This document shows, piece by piece, positions 47,887 through 57,024 of a stretch of 64,000 bases of DNA. Source of the stretch: Nitrososphaerota archaeon (lineage in GTDB: Archaea > Thermoproteota > Nitrososphaeria > Nitrososphaerales > UBA183); NCBI GenBank assembly GCA_029785235.1, contig JAFMAA010000002.1:1-64000 (forward strand). Direction: 5' to 3'. The translations under genes and the position numbers were made by a program. How positions within the stretch are numbered: the first letter of the stretch is position 1; each line of letters opens with the position of its first letter. Below the pieces are notes generated by a model that was given only the letters and a program-made list of their open reading frames with translations, searched no databases and was not told the DNA's origin.

Positions 47887-50172
47887 CTACGGCTTGATCT
47901 GTTTCATGACAGACTCGTCGAGTATTTCTGTCAGCGTGAACAGGGTCTTCATGGTAGAGTCCCTGTCGTTTTCATAGGCGTTCATGAGTAGCATTGCGAG
48001 GTCTTTGTTCTTCACTGCGAAGTAGATTGTGATGAGGTTGAACACGTCCTCGGAGTCGTTCGTGTAACTGTTATCCACGAACTTGTGCGGTAGGCTGGCG
48101 TTGAATATCGTGCTGGCATCAGTATCTAGCTTGTACTGCAGGCCCTTGTAGGTGCGGTAGAACATTATCTCGAAGAGCCTGTCAGCGGTTCCGATTACTA
48201 TGTCACCTTTGTTGTTGAGGAGCCTGACTACCTTTTCGTTGTCATATTGTGTGAGTGTGAGCTTGGGCGTCTTTGGGAGGTCTGCAATTGTCATGGCCCC
48301 GTTGTTGGTTTCTACCTTCGTCTTTGCTATTGCCGCTACGAAGTCATCGAACTTCAGGCCCTTGTCCCCGAAGTCTTTGTTGTCGGAAACTAGTACGTAT
48401 TTTGTCTCTACTCCGCTTGCAAGCACACGCTTGTAGGCGTCTAGACCCACGCTTCTGGGGATCCGAATAGCGTTTGAAGGGAGGGTCTGTACTGACTCGG
48501 CATCCGGGGTTGTCCTGTAGTAGTTACTCGCTGTGTATGTCGTTATGTAGCGTGAAGCCACTTTGCCTGTGTTGTCTACGAAAGGTTTGGGTCTCTGGGA
48601 CTTTGGTATCGTTTTGATGTAGTCCTTGGCGATTCTGGCTCCTGCGCCTACAAGGAGTTCAGCAGTCCTGTCGTTGTCCCGGCAGTTGACTATGATTGCG
48701 TCTGGGCATAACGTGAAGATGATATGGTCGTGCCTGTCAACGAAGCGCGCTCTTTCCACGAACAGTCTTTCTACAGAAGGGACTGAGGCGAGTATCTTGG
48801 AGACCGAGTCTCGATCCCATGTCCTCTTCTTGTACTGTTCGGCGTTCTTCCACTTGACGTATCCGACTAGGGTTGCTATTGTATTGACAGTGGCCTGGTC
48901 GAGATGTCTAGTGAAATCTTCGTCGTCCTGGCATATGATTAACCTATCGCCCACTGGCAGCTTCAGGTATTCCACCAGGTTTCTGACGTTGAGGGGAGCG
49001 AACGCCTTCGTGACTTCAGACTCTATCTGACTTGAGAGTTCCTCGACCGCCTTATCCTTCAGCCTTTCCCTGTCAGCAGTGGGTTGGAACTTCCTCTCGT
49101 CGACGACATTCACGTATGATACAGTGAACGGAAGGAGGATGTCAGCTTCAATCGGAAGGCCGACAAGGTAAGTGTAGGTGCCATTGTTGTTTGGTGTTAA
49201 CAGTTCCGTCAGTCCACTGGTCTCTTTCTGTGTGAGGAACGCCCCGTACACCTCCCAGCCATCTCCTGTGAGCGTGTACTCCTTCAGTATGGAAACGCCT
49301 CTTCTGCCGTATTGTTTTGTTAACCACTTGCAGTAGGCATCTGCCTTCTCGTGGTAAGTCTTGCTCAGTTTGATTGTGCCTGCCTTGATGGTTGGCGGCT
49401 GTTGTGCGGGGTTACCGTTGTCATCCCAATCCTCGTCGTTATCTTCGTCTTCAGGAGATTCCTGATCTCGTACACTCGATGTGAGCGTCAGGTAGGTGTC
49501 GATTTTCGACATCTCGCAGGCGTTCGTGATGTACTTGACTAGGCCTTCGATGGATATTTCCTTGTAGAGTATCAGCTTCACCGTTGTTCCGAATGTGTTT
49601 AGGTTGGGTTTTGGGAGCACAACGAAGGATATGGCGTTCTGCCCCTGGACGGCGTACTTCCCTGTCTTTCCGTCCTTGGTCCTGTAGTGCGTTTCAAGGA
49701 TCATCCGGTCTGATAGGGTGACCCATGCGAGCCTTCCGAACCCGAACTGCCCCGGCCGTGTTCCGTCGAAGTTGCCAGAGCGGCCGACAACTGTGTAGAC
49801 TTCTTTGAACACCTCGGTTGACATCCCGATACTGTCGAACTCACGGATTGTCAGCTCTCTCGTCTTCGGGTTGATGACGATCTCTATCCTCGGCTTGGCC
49901 TGGAAGAGCTGTTGTGCGAGTATGCACGCTGACACCGCGTTGGCAAAGAGCTCTCTGAACCCCGACTTGAAGTCTTTGTAGATGTCCTTGGAGAGGCGCT
50001 CCATGATGACAGACTGCTCGAGCCTCATCTCGATGATGCCGTCGCTCCCGCCCAGTGCAGTCAGGTCCTTGGAGTACTGCGTCTGCTCCTTGTCGAGGCC
50101 GAGCTTAACTGGCTGCTCTGAAACTGGCGGCGTGTAGTACTTCTTTTCTGTCTCTTGCTGGCTCAATACCAT
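47887..50172 (-). CDS. rIIA-like GHKL ATPase, paralogue 2
   Basis: 761 aa. F-R-E-L-F-A-N-A-V-S-A-C (N-box), E-F-D-S-I-G-M, Q-F-G-F-G-R-L-A-W-V-T-L-S-D, and P-T-A-D-R-E-R-L-K all match paralogue 1. It has an extra acidic insertion (ESPEDEDNDEDWDD) near residue 240 absent from the others. Its ATG overlaps the small zinc-ribbon gene upstream by 10 nt. Confidence 0.75.
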   Translation of the reverse strand: MVLSQQETEKKYYTPPVSEQPVKLGLDKEQTQYSKDLTALGGSDGIIEMRLEQSVIMERLSKDIYKDFKSGFRELFANAVSACILAQQLFQAKPRIEIVINPKTRELTIREFDSIGMSTEVFKEVYTVVGRSGNFDGTRPGQFGFGRLAWVTLSDRMILETHYRTKDGKTGKYAVQGQNAISFVVLPKPNLNTFGTTVKLILYKEISIEGLVKYITNACEMSKIDTYLTLTSSVRDQESPEDEDNDEDWDDNGNPAQQPPTIKAGTIKLSKTYHEKADAYCKWLTKQYGRRGVSILKEYTLTGDGWEVYGAFLTQKETSGLTELLTPNNNGTYTYLVGLPIEADILLPFTVSYVNVVDERKFQPTADRERLKDKAVEELSSQIESEVTKAFAPLNVRNLVEYLKLPVGDRLIICQDDEDFTRHLDQATVNTIATLVGYVKWKNAEQYKKRTWDRDSVSKILASVPSVERLFVERARFVDRHDHIIFTLCPDAIIVNCRDNDRTAELLVGAGARIAKDYIKTIPKSQRPKPFVDNTGKVASRYITTYTASNYYRTTPDAESVQTLPSNAIRIPRSVGLDAYKRVLASGVETKYVLVSDNKDFGDKGLKFDDFVAAIAKTKVETNNGAMTIADLPKTPKLTLTQYDNEKVVRLLNNKGDIVIGTADRLFEIMFYRTYKGLQYKLDTDASTIFNASLPHKFVDNSYTNDSEDVFNLITIYFAVKNKDLAMLLMNAYENDRDSTMKTLFTLTEILDESVMKQIKP

Positions 50173-50318
50173 TCAGCCCCACAACTTTTGCACTCATACG
50201 ACTCTACGGCGCGCAGTGACTCCGTATCACTGACCAGGGTCGAGTAGACCGTCTTCTTCCCGCATTCTTTGCATTCTTCTCCTTCGACCCTGTGCGTCGA
50301 CTCTTGATAGCGTGGCAT
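50163..50318 (-). CDS. Small zinc-ribbon protein, 51 aa
   Basis: CKECGKKT ... CKSCGAEW, a C4 ribbon with 26 residues between the pairs. AAGTGAAAC site before the ATG. It overlaps the start of the second GHKL gene. Confidence 0.65.
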   Translation of the reverse strand: MPRYQESTHRVEGEECKECGKKTVYSTLVSDTESLRAVESYECKSCGAEWY

Positions 50319-50322
50319 TGTT

Positions 50323-50691
50323 TCACTTCTGGTAGTTCAGGACGCCCAAGGCGGCGAGGTGCTTGCTTACTAGACTGAGGTCCTCAGTCCAAACGTTGGT
50401 TACATTGTCGGCAGGAATGTGCTTCTCTGTGAAGGTCTTTCCGGCTCCGGGCTGCCCGTCCCCTATGCGCATTGTCACATAGTAGAGGTCCCAGACGTAC
50501 TTCTGGTGATTTAGCCACCCCTTCTTCAGCACGTGCTGGATTGAGAGTACCTTCGCCAGGCGCTGGTGTGGAGGCTTGGGGAAGCTGTCATAGAGAACGT
50601 TGTAGCCTACGTCAAAGCGGGTGAGCACTCGCCTGTTGAACGACTCAGGAGGCGCGACCGTTATGGACATGATGATAGTTTTCTTCTTCAT
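50323..50691 (-). CDS. Hypothetical protein, 122 aa
   Basis: Started at the ATG with an AAGTGAG site. Beta-rich N-terminus (KTIIMSITVAPPESFNRRVLTRFDV), then basic segments. The GQPGAGKT stretch looks like a Walker A but lies in a small protein with no other P-loop marks, so I do not call an ATPase. Confidence 0.6.
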   Translation of the reverse strand: MKKKTIIMSITVAPPESFNRRVLTRFDVGYNVLYDSFPKPPHQRLAKVLSIQHVLKKGWLNHQKYVWDLYYVTMRIGDGQPGAGKTFTEKHIPADNVTNVWTEDLSLVSKHLAALGVLNYQK

Positions 50692-50713
50692 GGTACTCAC
50701 TTCGAAATTGTGC

Positions 50714-51106
50714 TCATGCATGCTTCTTCCTCTTGTCAAATCTCAGCCCGCGGGCTCGTGCTCTCGTTGGGTCCATCTTCTGCACATGACCACAATTGGC
50801 GCAGCATGAGACAGGTCCGGCCGAGCCGCTCACGATGATGACGGCGGCCATTGCCCCGAAGTCGCAGACTTCGCAATCTTCGTCGCGTAATGTGGTGATG
50901 TACTGTTTGCCCTCTTGGAAGATACCATATACGGTTTCTTCCGCCGGCGACCGTGAGTACTTCATTTTGTTGTCCTTCTTCCACACCCTGATTGCGTTCT
51001 CGACTACTGAGACTTCCTTCTTACCGTCGAGTGGGTTTCCGCAGGCCGGGCATACGATCCAGTCCTTCTCTATCTGCTTGCTGCACTTGTTGCATTGAAG
51101 ATACAT
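50714..51106 (-). CDS. Double zinc-ribbon protein, 130 aa
   Basis: An N-terminal CNKCSKQI ... CPACGNPL ribbon and two further Cys pairs (CEVC, CANC) around residues 77-105, with a basic tail. The layout is that of double zinc-ribbon proteins. Role unknown. Confidence 0.7.
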   Translation of the reverse strand: MYLQCNKCSKQIEKDWIVCPACGNPLDGKKEVSVVENAIRVWKKDNKMKYSRSPAEETVYGIFQEGKQYITTLRDEDCEVCDFGAMAAVIIVSGSAGPVSCCANCGHVQKMDPTRARARGLRFDKRKKHA

Positions 51107-51109
51107 GGG

Positions 51110-51835
51110 TTAAGCCTTCTCCTCGAGGTATCCTATCGCTTCACTTACGTCGGCGTCGTTGTTGTAATGCCCCGCTCTGAAGCCCAGTTTGGGTATTACC
51201 TCCTTTACGAAGTAGTAGATCCAGTTAGCCTCGAAGACAGCGCCTCTGTTGTAGCACCTGTCGTAGGTGTCCATCCAAGCTGCCTTCTCGGACAGCGGGA
51301 GCTTGGCGCGGCTCATTATCTCCGCCCGATAGTATGGGATGGCTGACAGCAAGTGCTTGCATATGTCGAACCTGGATGCACGGTCTCCATTCTTGTCCAG
51401 CTTGTTGTACTCTGGGCAGTTGGTGGCCCAAGCTTTGGCGTTGAAGTCGAGGGTAATGAGATAGTGGGAGCGGTTTGCCGACTCCATGAGGAAGAACGCC
51501 CGTTGGTTCTCGGCAGCTGCATATGATACGGGCCGGTCGAGGGCTCTTGTGATACGGTCGGATACAGCTACTTCCTTGGCATTGGAGCTTACCTTCACGA
51601 ACGGGGGGAGGGCTGCTTGCAGGCTAGCTATGCCCACGTTGGACTTTTCCCAGCCGTCAGTCGCGAAGACGTAGCTGACGTGTTTCGCGTCAACAAGGCG
51701 GTCAGGGGTTATGTGGATCTTGCTGAAGTAGCGCGGCAGACCCGAGGCCGATGTTAGGGCTTCGAGCTCTGCCAGCGACTTCGGCTTCTTGTAGTCTGTG
51801 ATCAGCATCAGGAATGGATTTTCTTCTACGCTCAT
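51110..51835 (-). CDS. Protein with N-terminal tag variant, 241 aa
   Basis: Begins MSVEENPFLMLITDYKKPKS. The NPFLMLITDY stretch closely matches DPEVLLRLITDY at the start of the 16569 product. The remaining alpha/beta body (YVFATDGWEKSNVGIASLQAALPPF; YLITLDFNAKAWATNCPEY) is not recognised. It is the second clear N-terminal version of the motif. Confidence 0.7.
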   Translation of the reverse strand: MSVEENPFLMLITDYKKPKSLAELEALTSASGLPRYFSKIHITPDRLVDAKHVSYVFATDGWEKSNVGIASLQAALPPFVKVSSNAKEVAVSDRITRALDRPVSYAAAENQRAFFLMESANRSHYLITLDFNAKAWATNCPEYNKLDKNGDRASRFDICKHLLSAIPYYRAEIMSRAKLPLSEKAAWMDTYDRCYNRGAVFEANWIYYFVKEVIPKLGFRAGHYNNDADVSEAIGYLEEKA

Positions 51836-51870
51836 TGTCTAGCTTCACTCTCTGGACTAATAACGACATG

Positions 51871-54036
51871 TCAGTTCTTGGCAAGACGTGCGATGACTTC
51901 GAGCGCCTTGGCCCTGCGAGGGACCATTTCTTTGTAGTTGCTGGATTCGTCAATGGCTATCTGGAGCAGTTTGCGTAGGCCCTCGTCTTTGCACATGAGG
52001 TAGACGTGGAGTACTGCCAGGTTGTGTTCGTAGAAGTGCCCACTAGGGAACCAGTCGTCTCCCATACGGGCTCTGGCTGTCGCCGTACCTTCGACGTCTA
52101 GCTCGAACGTCCGTCCCTTCTCTTCCAGATAGAACATTACTTCGAAGATCGTGTTTGCGTCTCCAAGTATCCCTATTACTGGAGGTTTGTTGTGCGTTGC
52201 CGCGCCATGCTTTGATGCTTCTTTGCTCTTGAATATGAGCGGTGCAGCGTCGGTGAGGTCGTAGACGCACAGGACAGGGACCATGCTTGTTGGTATGTCC
52301 TTGGCGCACATGTTGCCTTCACTGGTTGCTACGACCTTGGTGGCTACTTTGCGCATGAATGCGCCAAGCGTTATCCCTATGCCATCGAGGTACTTCATGT
52401 CTCTGGTGACAATGTAGTCTGTGCTGAACCTCCCAACTCTGCGGGTGTACCCTTCCAGAAGTTTCTGGCCTGGGATCTTTATGGTGGTCGGTGGAAGGTC
52501 CTTCTTGGGAACTCTCTCGCGCCATTTGTTTCTGTCGCATGTGTAGACCACGAAGTCAGCGGGTCCAGTAGTAGCGATGCTCGTGCCCTTCCCGAACTCC
52601 TTCAGGTCTCTCACGCCATACTCTTTCAGTGCCTTGGCCATGGTCTCTGAATGGACGATGATTGCTACTGCGTCCGGTACGTGTGATCTCACCTTTGGCA
52701 GGTAATGCCCTGGCGAGCCGTTGAGTATGAAGAAGAGTCTTTCCTTGGGTATCGTGTTGAGTATGTGCCCCAGATTCAACTTGTTGGCGTCGCTCAGGCC
52801 GCGTATGGAGACCATCGTCGTTACAATGTCTGCAATCTGAAGACTGCTGGGGAGTGGCAGTCTGCCATACTGAATGTTGAGCACTAGCTTCCACTCTTTC
52901 GGGAGAGCCATGTATTCGTTGAGAGTACTCATCGAGAGCTTGGCGCTGACCATCTGGCTGAATAGCTTACTCAGCTTTTCTTGAAGAGCCACCACATCGT
53001 CTTCCCTGAGTCTGTCCCTGTCCGCTGTCGGCCGGTACTTTCTCTCATCGAGAATGTTGACCAGCAGTGAACTGAATGGGCCTGCACCGATGTTACAGTC
53101 TATGGGCATCCCGAGGAGTCTGTACTCGGGGGTGCAGCGTACAGCATGGTTATACTGGGACCACTCATCGGACTCACTTTGCCAGTACTTGGCGACGGCT
53201 AGCTTTGCATAGATCTCGACTTCTGCATCCTTGTAGGTCAGTAGCTCGGTTGACAATTTTGTAGCGTTGTTAGCACCACTTATGACATCGTCGATGATGG
53301 CTTCTGGCGTCTTGGAAAGCTTTTGGGAGGTCTCTATCCCTCCAGAAACCATCCTGAATGTGGTATCTACTGGAGCCAGCTCTCCGGCGGTCCTTATGTA
53401 CGACTCCAACGTGTCGAGATCGACATTCTCATAGAGGAAGAATGTCAAAGTCGTACCGAACGTGCCCAGCTCTGAGGTCTTGATGGGGGAGAAGGCAAGC
53501 CCTTCCTTGTTTTCCATAGCGTATTCTCCCACCCTACCGTCCTGGGTTCTGTACTTCGTCTCGAAAATCATCCTGTCTGACAGGGCCACCCACGCAATCC
53601 TCCCGAAGCCGAACTGCCCGAGCCGCTTGCCGTCGGCATTGCCGGTCCTCCCGATGAAGCGGTAGATGTCCTTGAACGCCTCAGGGGATACTCCCATGCT
53701 GTCAATCTCCTTTATGCGGAGCATGCGTGTATCCTTGTCGAGCGTCACCTCGATGCTAGGCGTGCACTTGAACATCTCTGCCGCTACCTGGCATGCGGTT
53801 ATGGCATTGGCATACGTTTCGCGGAACCCCGCGAGACGGTTCTTGTAGATGTCCTTGGCTATCCTAGTGAGCACAACGTCTGCTTCCAGCTCAGTCTTGA
53901 TGAGGCCATTCTCGTTGACGATGCTCTTGAGGGTGTCGTCGAGGTTGATATCGCCCTGGCCAAGGTCAAGAGCTTCGACCTTCGGGGTTTCCGGGACGTA
54001 GTACTTCTGCTTTGGTTCGCTATTGGTCACTTTCAT
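51871..54036 (-). CDS. rIIA-like GHKL ATPase, paralogue 3
   Basis: 721 aa from an ATG with a GGGAGTG site. R-E-T-Y-A-N-A-I-T-A-C, E-I-D-S-M-G-V, Q-F-G-F-G-R-I-A-W-V-A-L-S-D and P-T-A-D-R-D-R-L-R-E are conserved. It is the most divergent of the three in its C-terminal half. The start overlaps the zinc-finger gene upstream by 17 nt. Confidence 0.75.
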   Translation of the reverse strand: MKVTNSEPKQKYYVPETPKVEALDLGQGDINLDDTLKSIVNENGLIKTELEADVVLTRIAKDIYKNRLAGFRETYANAITACQVAAEMFKCTPSIEVTLDKDTRMLRIKEIDSMGVSPEAFKDIYRFIGRTGNADGKRLGQFGFGRIAWVALSDRMIFETKYRTQDGRVGEYAMENKEGLAFSPIKTSELGTFGTTLTFFLYENVDLDTLESYIRTAGELAPVDTTFRMVSGGIETSQKLSKTPEAIIDDVISGANNATKLSTELLTYKDAEVEIYAKLAVAKYWQSESDEWSQYNHAVRCTPEYRLLGMPIDCNIGAGPFSSLLVNILDERKYRPTADRDRLREDDVVALQEKLSKLFSQMVSAKLSMSTLNEYMALPKEWKLVLNIQYGRLPLPSSLQIADIVTTMVSIRGLSDANKLNLGHILNTIPKERLFFILNGSPGHYLPKVRSHVPDAVAIIVHSETMAKALKEYGVRDLKEFGKGTSIATTGPADFVVYTCDRNKWRERVPKKDLPPTTIKIPGQKLLEGYTRRVGRFSTDYIVTRDMKYLDGIGITLGAFMRKVATKVVATSEGNMCAKDIPTSMVPVLCVYDLTDAAPLIFKSKEASKHGAATHNKPPVIGILGDANTIFEVMFYLEEKGRTFELDVEGTATARARMGDDWFPSGHFYEHNLAVLHVYLMCKDEGLRKLLQIAIDESSNYKEMVPRRAKALEVIARLAKN

Positions 54037-54496
54037 CACTCCCGAATGTCTCTTCATCGTAAGCAGCCCTGCATGCGTTGTCACAGAACGTCTGTGTCGG
54101 TGAGGTCCGCGTCTCTTGGAACGACTTGCCACAATAGGCGCAGGTTCCCTTCTCGGAACACTCTTTGAGCCTCAGTAGCTCATTTCTGGCTCGAGTGCCG
54201 CAAGATCCGTTGCCCAATTCTTGAGCCTTATCGACCAGCTTCTTGAACTGCAAGCATGTCGGGCAACTGTCTGCTTCGCTCTGAGAGCGAGCTTGCACAC
54301 AGGTGTGGCCGAGTCTCCGTGCGATGTTGCCGCCAACGTAGAACCTGTTGGGCACTTTGGCTCCACACCTATCACATACAAAGTATGGAACCAGCTTCTG
54401 GAACTCCGGGTCCCAGATGGAATATTGGGACGTTGCTGATTGTGACTTCACGAGACCTACTACCTTGCATTTGAAAGAGTGATTGGCGCGCATCAT
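54020..54496 (-). CDS. Multi-zinc-finger protein, 158 aa
   Basis: Three Cys clusters: C-D-R-C-G (near 41), C-P-T-C (near 78), and C-A-Y-C-G-K-S-F ... F-C-D-N-A-C-R-A-A-Y (about 118-145). The last is a treble-clef-type finger resembling the C-terminal part of the 63529 product (F-C-S-N-S-C-Q-I-A-Y). The ATG overlaps the upstream stop as ATGA. Confidence 0.65.
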   Translation of the reverse strand: MMRANHSFKCKVVGLVKSQSATSQYSIWDPEFQKLVPYFVCDRCGAKVPNRFYVGGNIARRLGHTCVQARSQSEADSCPTCLQFKKLVDKAQELGNGSCGTRARNELLRLKECSEKGTCAYCGKSFQETRTSPTQTFCDNACRAAYDEETFGSDESDQ

Positions 54497-54981
54497 GATA
54501 CAGCTCCACTTGTACGGCTCTTCTGGTCTCGCGGCACCGTGAAGGATTCATCTTCTAGTATGTCTGCGAGCCCGAGCCAAGTCTTCGTCTTGACTTCGTC
54601 TGCTAGTCGCCCTATCACTTCTGGAGTCGCATATCTCCATATGTCAGCCGCAAGGCAGATGCCGTCGGAGAAGTGCCTGCTAAGGTTACCGTTCGCATAG
54701 TTGGCAGCGAAGAACTTCATGACCTGAGGCAGCACCGGCAGAGTGTTGGCGAGCCCTTCTAGGCACTCGCTGGCGATCTCCTTCCTCGCTGCCTGCTGCT
54801 GTTCGGCTGATGCCCTTCTGGCAGCGGCTCTCGCTTCGTGTTTTTCCTTGAGTCCTGGGAAGCTACCATACAGGGCGGCCCTGACATCGTCGAATTCCTG
54901 TTCTTCTCCAGCTTCTGCCTCGGCTATGGCAAGAGCTGTGAATATCTTCTCTGCGAGGGCCTCAGTGAGGGTTTGGCTCAT
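54493..54981 (-). CDS. Hypothetical helical protein, 162 aa
   Basis: Alanine/glutamate-rich helices (EKIFTALAIAEAEAGEEQEF; EARAAARRASAEQQQAARKEIASE), probable coiled coil. Coupled to both neighbours by 4-nt overlaps. Unknown function. Confidence 0.65.
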   Translation of the reverse strand: MSQTLTEALAEKIFTALAIAEAEAGEEQEFDDVRAALYGSFPGLKEKHEARAAARRASAEQQQAARKEIASECLEGLANTLPVLPQVMKFFAANYANGNLSRHFSDGICLAADIWRYATPEVIGRLADEVKTKTWLGLADILEDESFTVPRDQKSRTSGAVS

Positions 54982-55424
54982 TTCTTGATCGCTTTCCTTT
55001 TTGACGTGTGCTTCTTCTTCCGTATGCCCAGCGAGTTCACGGTCCTCTCGTAGGCCCTCCAGCTAATCCCGAGCTCCTTCGCGGTCATCCTCTCTACTCT
55101 TGTGGCGAACTTGTGCTGTGCACGATACGGTGCTCTCGGGTCGTCGCCTGGCTCCTCGTACTTCCCGTGTAGGCCTGCTTTACGCTCCTCTTCGAACTGC
55201 ACATCAAAGTCGACCACCACTTCGTCGGTGATGCCCTCTTCTTTGCACAGCCTGTATTCGATGAACTCATGGAGAGCGACGAGGAAGGTGTACCGCCTGT
55301 CCTTCATCCTGCTGGCCCTGATCTTGGCTGGCCTGGTCTTGGTAGGCGGAATCCAGTCGCCAACTGTGGGGTATCTCTGCTCCCTGTGCGGGACTTCCTG
55401 TATCACCACGTCTGTGTTGCTCAT
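54978..55424 (-). CDS. Putative metal-binding protein with HEFIEY motif
   Basis: 148 aa. L-H-E-F-I-E-Y-R-L-C (about 51-60) followed by V-V-V-D-F-D forms an H-E-x-x-E ... D arrangement that may bind a metal, as in some phage hypothetical families. The C-terminus has M-T-A-K-E-L-G-I-S-W-R-A-Y-E-R-T-V-N, which reads like a helix-turn-helix, then a very basic tail. A DNA-binding role is possible. Confidence 0.6.
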   Translation of the reverse strand: MSNTDVVIQEVPHREQRYPTVGDWIPPTKTRPAKIRASRMKDRRYTFLVALHEFIEYRLCKEEGITDEVVVDFDVQFEEERKAGLHGKYEEPGDDPRAPYRAQHKFATRVERMTAKELGISWRAYERTVNSLGIRKKKHTSKRKAIKK

Positions 55425-55427
55425 TTT

Positions 55428-56828
55428 CTATCCCTTCCTTGCGATCGTTCGCCCGTAAATCCCAGAGAGCATCTTGGCATACTCGGGGACGGGTATCATC
55501 TTCTGCCGGCGTGTATCGAATGTAAGAACCTCGCCCATGTCGACATACTTGGGGATCTCGAGGTAGAGAGTGTTGATGGGGGTCCCTCTTGCGAAGATCC
55601 TCGGCACGATGATGGTCATGAGGTTCTCATCTACCTTCCTGGCCACGTGCCGCTGGATGCTCCTCTTCGCTTGGTCTTCCGTCATCCCCTTCGTTGAGTA
55701 GACCTTGACGAGCTGTTCTAGGCCGAACCCGGCGTCCTCCATCTCGGTGAATACGGCGTCACTGATCTGGTCGAACTCTTCAGGCCTCAGGAGCACCTTC
55801 TCTTCGAAGAGCTGGTCATCAGAGTATGCGACCCCCTTCTCAAAGACGTGCTTCACGGACCAGTCGAGTATTGTGGAAGCCCGTCCCAGCATCCTCTCGA
55901 ACGCTAGCACGTCCTCCTGCTTCACTTTGACGTAGTAGCTCGGGGTCTTCACCAAGACACCCTCTTCGGCTCCGGCGAACTTCATGAGCTCGGCGAACGG
56001 GGTTTGAGAGAACGACCTTCCTTCTACGAGCTTGACCTTCTCGCTCTGGGGCACTATCTTGCCGAGAGAGGGGAATTGAAGGAACTCGAGGCCTTGGTTG
56101 GTTCTCGCAAGGACGTCGAAGACCACGTACATGTAGTCCCCCGCGTCGAGGTAGATCCCCTTGGAAAGGAGAGGGTCGACGCAGATAGGGTTGTACTTGC
56201 TCACGAACTCCCCGAACACGGCTGCTACGTCGACCCCGTTGGGTTCGAACGCAGGCTTCACGGACTCGATGATGCTCGGGGCGAACTTCGACAAGACCAC
56301 GTTGCCCATCTCGTCGATGGAGCCGTTTGCTCTGCCTTCTTCGAATATCGGCTGGTAGCGCTTCTTGAATGTCTCGAATGACGGCTCTTGGACTCCGAGG
56401 ACCGTCTTGGCGTTCTTGATGAGCGCCAAGTTGATCTCGTTGATAAATGCAATCGGTGATATTGTCCCGCGGGTCCTGTACACTATCCCTGATGATGTAG
56501 GGACCAGCCCTAGCATCGTGCCGTTCCACTTGTGCTCAAAGTACCCCTGGGTAAGGGACGCAAGATACTCGTTGAGGTCAAGCGCCCGTGGGGGGTTGTC
56601 GATGTGGTGATAGCCTGGTACGAACTCGCCCGTGGCCACATCAAATGCCAGACCCAGGAACCTTGACCTGTTGTTCCTCTGAAGCAGGTACTCCCTGGAT
56701 TCACCCGGGGGGAACTGCGACTTCGACTTCGAGAATATCAGGTTCTTACCACCGAGCTCGAACTTCAGCGCCCCGGCAGCCAGTTTACCGCGTATCGTCG
56801 ACAGTTCTTCGTTAGAGTAGAGTATCAT
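55428..56828 (-). CDS. RNA ligase, large (Rnl1-like)
   Basis: 466 aa. Motif I is E-H-K-W-N-G-T (98-104) with Lys100 as nucleophile, motif IIIa is Y-V-V-F-D-V (234-239), motif IV is E-G-V-L-V-K (289-294), and motif V Y-V-K-V-K (299-303). The 160-residue C-terminal domain after motif V resembles the extra domain of Rnl1-type ligases. Motif I with K-x-N-G fits RNA, not DNA, ligases. Together with the smaller ligase at 4589 it makes two distinct ligases in one window. Confidence 0.8.
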   Translation of the reverse strand: MILYSNEELSTIRGKLAAGALKFELGGKNLIFSKSKSQFPPGESREYLLQRNNRSRFLGLAFDVATGEFVPGYHHIDNPPRALDLNEYLASLTQGYFEHKWNGTMLGLVPTSSGIVYRTRGTISPIAFINEINLALIKNAKTVLGVQEPSFETFKKRYQPIFEEGRANGSIDEMGNVVLSKFAPSIIESVKPAFEPNGVDVAAVFGEFVSKYNPICVDPLLSKGIYLDAGDYMYVVFDVLARTNQGLEFLQFPSLGKIVPQSEKVKLVEGRSFSQTPFAELMKFAGAEEGVLVKTPSYYVKVKQEDVLAFERMLGRASTILDWSVKHVFEKGVAYSDDQLFEEKVLLRPEEFDQISDAVFTEMEDAGFGLEQLVKVYSTKGMTEDQAKRSIQRHVARKVDENLMTIIVPRIFARGTPINTLYLEIPKYVDMGEVLTFDTRRQKMIPVPEYAKMLSGIYGRTIARKG

Positions 56829-56830
56829 GA

Positions 56831-56992
56831 TTATCTCCTCAGGATTGTCTTCTTCCCCGCTGAAGGAATCTTGACGTAGTATGGTTCAGGCCGCCGCGTT
56901 TCCGGCACGACCGGAGGCAAGCAAGTACAGATTACCTTGCCACATCCAATACACACCTCAACCGTTTCTTTGCCGCACTTCTTGCATGTCAG
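56831..56992 (-). CDS. Small zinc-ribbon protein, 53 aa, possible CTG start
   Basis: CKKCGKETVEVCIGCGKVICTC is a tight double Cys-pair ribbon, followed by a proline-rich end. No ATG, GTG or TTG fits. A GAGGTGCCAGAAA leader stands before CTG at 56992, much like GAGGTGCCACAG before the TTG of the 57263 gene. A CTG start is therefore suggested but unproven. Confidence 0.5.
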   Translation of the reverse strand: MTCKKCGKETVEVCIGCGKVICTCLPPVVPETRRPEPYYVKIPSAGKKTILRR

Positions 56993-57024
56993 TTTCTGGC
57001 ACCTCTGTTGATAGCTGAGTCTGC

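Noticed and set aside
50323..50691. GQPGAGKT stretch read as a Walker A motif
   Set aside because: The protein is only 122 aa, lacks a preceding strand and any Walker B, and the stretch lies late in the chain.
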